A DNA stretch of 6,424 nt from an uncultured Rhodospirillaceae bacterium (lineage in GTDB: Bacteria > Pseudomonadota > Alphaproteobacteria > Rhodospirillales > Casp-alpha2): positions 1 to 6,424 of the forward strand of contig CAJWVP010000177.1 in NCBI GenBank assembly GCA_913048145.1, written 5' to 3'. Positions within the stretch are counted from its first letter, which is position 1; every line of letters begins with the position of its first letter. Made by a program: the position numbers and the translations under genes. Shown in pieces: positions 5,897-6,424 of the stretch. The notes beneath the pieces were generated by a model. It had not been told where the DNA came from. It saw only the letters and a list, made by a program, of their open reading frames with translations, and did not search any database.

Positions 5897-5908
5897 CGGA
5901 TAACTCCG
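5897..5908 (-). promoter_or_regulatory. pnp ribosome binding site within a small hairpin
   Basis: The minus-strand sequence CGGA-GTTA-TCCG can fold as a 4-bp stem with a 4-nt loop directly 5' of the TTG start. Three of the four Shine-Dalgarno bases (GGAG) lie in its left arm. The site decides the TTG start. A 4-bp stem is weak, but together with a TTG start it would keep initiation modest, and pnp is known to be post-transcriptionally autoregulated in enterobacteria. Confidence 0.35.
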
Positions 5909-5932
5909 TAGGTTTAAAAGTGTCAGTAGGGC

Positions 5933-6202
5933 TTAGCGTCTCAGCCCGAGGCGGCCGATTAGCGTCCGATAACGTTCCGCATCGCGATCTTTTAGGTAGT
6001 CCAAAAGTTTGCGACGGCGGTTCACCATTCGGAGCAAGCCCTGCCGCGAGTGATGATCATGAATGTGGGTTTTAAAATGGTCGGTCAGATCGCTGATCCG
6101 TGCTGTGAGCAAGGCAACCTGAACCTCGGGAGAACCTGTATCACCGGGCGCGGTGGCGTACTCACTGACGACCTTGGCTTTATCTTCGGCCACTAAGGAC
6201 AT
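5933..6202 (-). CDS. rpsO: 30S ribosomal protein S15
   Basis: An 89-residue protein of exactly the usual S15 length. It binds the 16S rRNA central domain (h20/h21/h22 junction) early in 30S assembly and takes part in bridge B4 to the 50S subunit. Diagnostic blocks are DTGSPEVQVALLT (21-33), DHHSRQGLLRMV (49-60) and RRRKLLDYLK (62-71), with the C-terminal ERYRTLIGRLGLRR. The RNA-contacting His42, Asp49 and Ser52 are present. The frame is open to 6289, but the ATG at 6200-6202 gives the canonical MSL start, preceded by the purine-rich AAGAGAGA about 8-10 nt away. It is first in the rpsO-pnp unit with its own promoter (6305-6333), and pnp follows after 37 nt. Confidence 0.97.
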   Translation of the reverse strand: MSLVAEDKAKVVSEYATAPGDTGSPEVQVALLTARISDLTDHFKTHIHDHHSRQGLLRMVNRRRKLLDYLKDRDAERYRTLIGRLGLRR

Positions 6203-6298
6203 AACTAGATCTCTCTTACGATTACGGTAAATTTCTAATGTGTTTAGCAGGATTGGCGCCGGGTGAGGAGCAGATGAGCGCCGGCACAAAATGAAAGC
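6203..6298 (-). promoter_or_regulatory. rpsO leader, possible S15 autoregulatory RNA
   Basis: The predicted 5' leader is about 96 nt. It contains two mutually exclusive GC-rich stems: 6278-6282 with 6255-6259 (plus a G-U pair), or 6281-6285 with 6258-6262. Nearer the ATG a weak TTAC/GTAA stem is possible. rpsO leaders that bind S15 and block translation occur in several phyla, with unrelated shapes. I recognise no specific published structure here, so the role is inferred from position and folding potential. Confidence 0.3.
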
Positions 6299-6304
6299 CG
6301 CCGT

Positions 6305-6333
6305 ATTCTACAGTCATGGCTCACTTTCCTCAA
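6305..6333 (-). promoter_or_regulatory. Candidate rpsO-pnp promoter
   Basis: On the minus strand TTGAGG (6333-6328, 4/6 to consensus) and TAGAAT (6310-6305, 5/6) are separated by exactly 17 nt, placing the start near 6298. It begins 5 nt beyond the end of the upstream reading frame. A promoter between truB and rpsO is the usual arrangement in other Proteobacteria. Confidence 0.55.
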
Positions 6334-6338
6334 CAAAT

Positions 6339-6424
6339 TCAGCCGGTTTGGGTTCCGGTGGAGATCAGACGTTCGGGCGCCACCGTTCCATGAGGACCTA
6401 CAACCCCTACTCCGAGAAACCCTG
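6339..6424 (-). CDS. truB: Probable tRNA pseudouridine-55 synthase TruB, C-terminal end
   Basis: One of the three minus-strand frames entering the window gives 27 codons and then TGA at 6339-6341. The peptide begins GFLGVGVVGPHGTVAPERL. Its pattern of LGVG, a short turn, then G-x-V-x-P-x-R-L resembles the C-terminal PUA-like tail of alphaproteobacterial TruB, which makes pseudouridine 55 in the tRNA T-loop. The fragment is too short for certainty, and the call leans on the very conserved truB-rpsO-pnp gene order. Another minus frame stays open past 6300 but reads as arginine/serine-rich noise. Confidence 0.6.
   Translation of the reverse strand, partial: GFLGVGVVGPHGTVAPERLISTGTQTG

Noticed and set aside
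6203..6289. 29-residue N-terminal extension of S15
   Set aside because: S15 is about 89 residues across bacteria and begins MSL at 6202. The extra stretch is the structured leader.
1..6424. Mobile element, CRISPR array, toxin-antitoxin or defence system
   Set aside because: No direct-repeat arrays, transposase, integrase or defence domains are seen. The window is filled by conserved housekeeping genes.

Overview
The window reads as a piece of an alphaproteobacterial chromosome, and every gene I can support lies on the minus strand. The lineage call rests on three things: an Irr-type Fur-family regulator (a largely alphaproteobacterial branch), an alphaproteobacterial-style FabI, and the linkage of fabA-fabB-fabI to irr. 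Coding density is high, and I see no phage, insertion sequence, CRISPR, tRNA or rRNA signal.

In transcription order (from high to low coordinates) the layout is as follows. The last 27 codons of what is probably truB (6339-6424) enter from the edge. After a 136-nt gap holding a good sigma70-like promoter and a structured leader come rpsO (5933-6202, ribosomal protein S15) and pnp (3757-5895, polynucleotide phosphorylase, TTG start). This is the classic truB-rpsO-pnp order. The unit ends at a strong intrinsic terminator (15-bp perfect stem plus U6, 3692-3734). A second unit then begins: fabA (3087-3629), fabB (1856-3076) and fabI (995-1855). It is tightly packed (10-nt and 0-nt gaps) and makes and elongates unsaturated fatty acids by the anaerobic FabA/FabB route, with enoyl-ACP reduction by FabI. 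A third block is irr (427-831), an iron/heme-responsive regulator, followed by the first 89 codons of a rubrerythrin (1-269), a diiron peroxide-detoxifying protein that runs off the window.

The genes are ordinary, well-known families. The most interesting material is in the two intergenic regions flanking irr. A perfect 17-bp inverted repeat matching the classical 7-1-7 Fur box (TGATAATnATTATCA) sits at 414-430 and physically contains the irr stop codon, upstream of rubrerythrin. A perfect 6-3-6 inverted repeat (975-989) differs from the Irr 'ICE' box core by one symmetric substitution and sits just upstream of a good candidate irr promoter. A single perfect ICE half-site (388-394) lies between the Fur box and rubrerythrin. 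Together they suggest an Irr/Fur-controlled iron-peroxide module with possible Irr autoregulation. This is inferred from sequence only. I found no evidence for a wholly new system.
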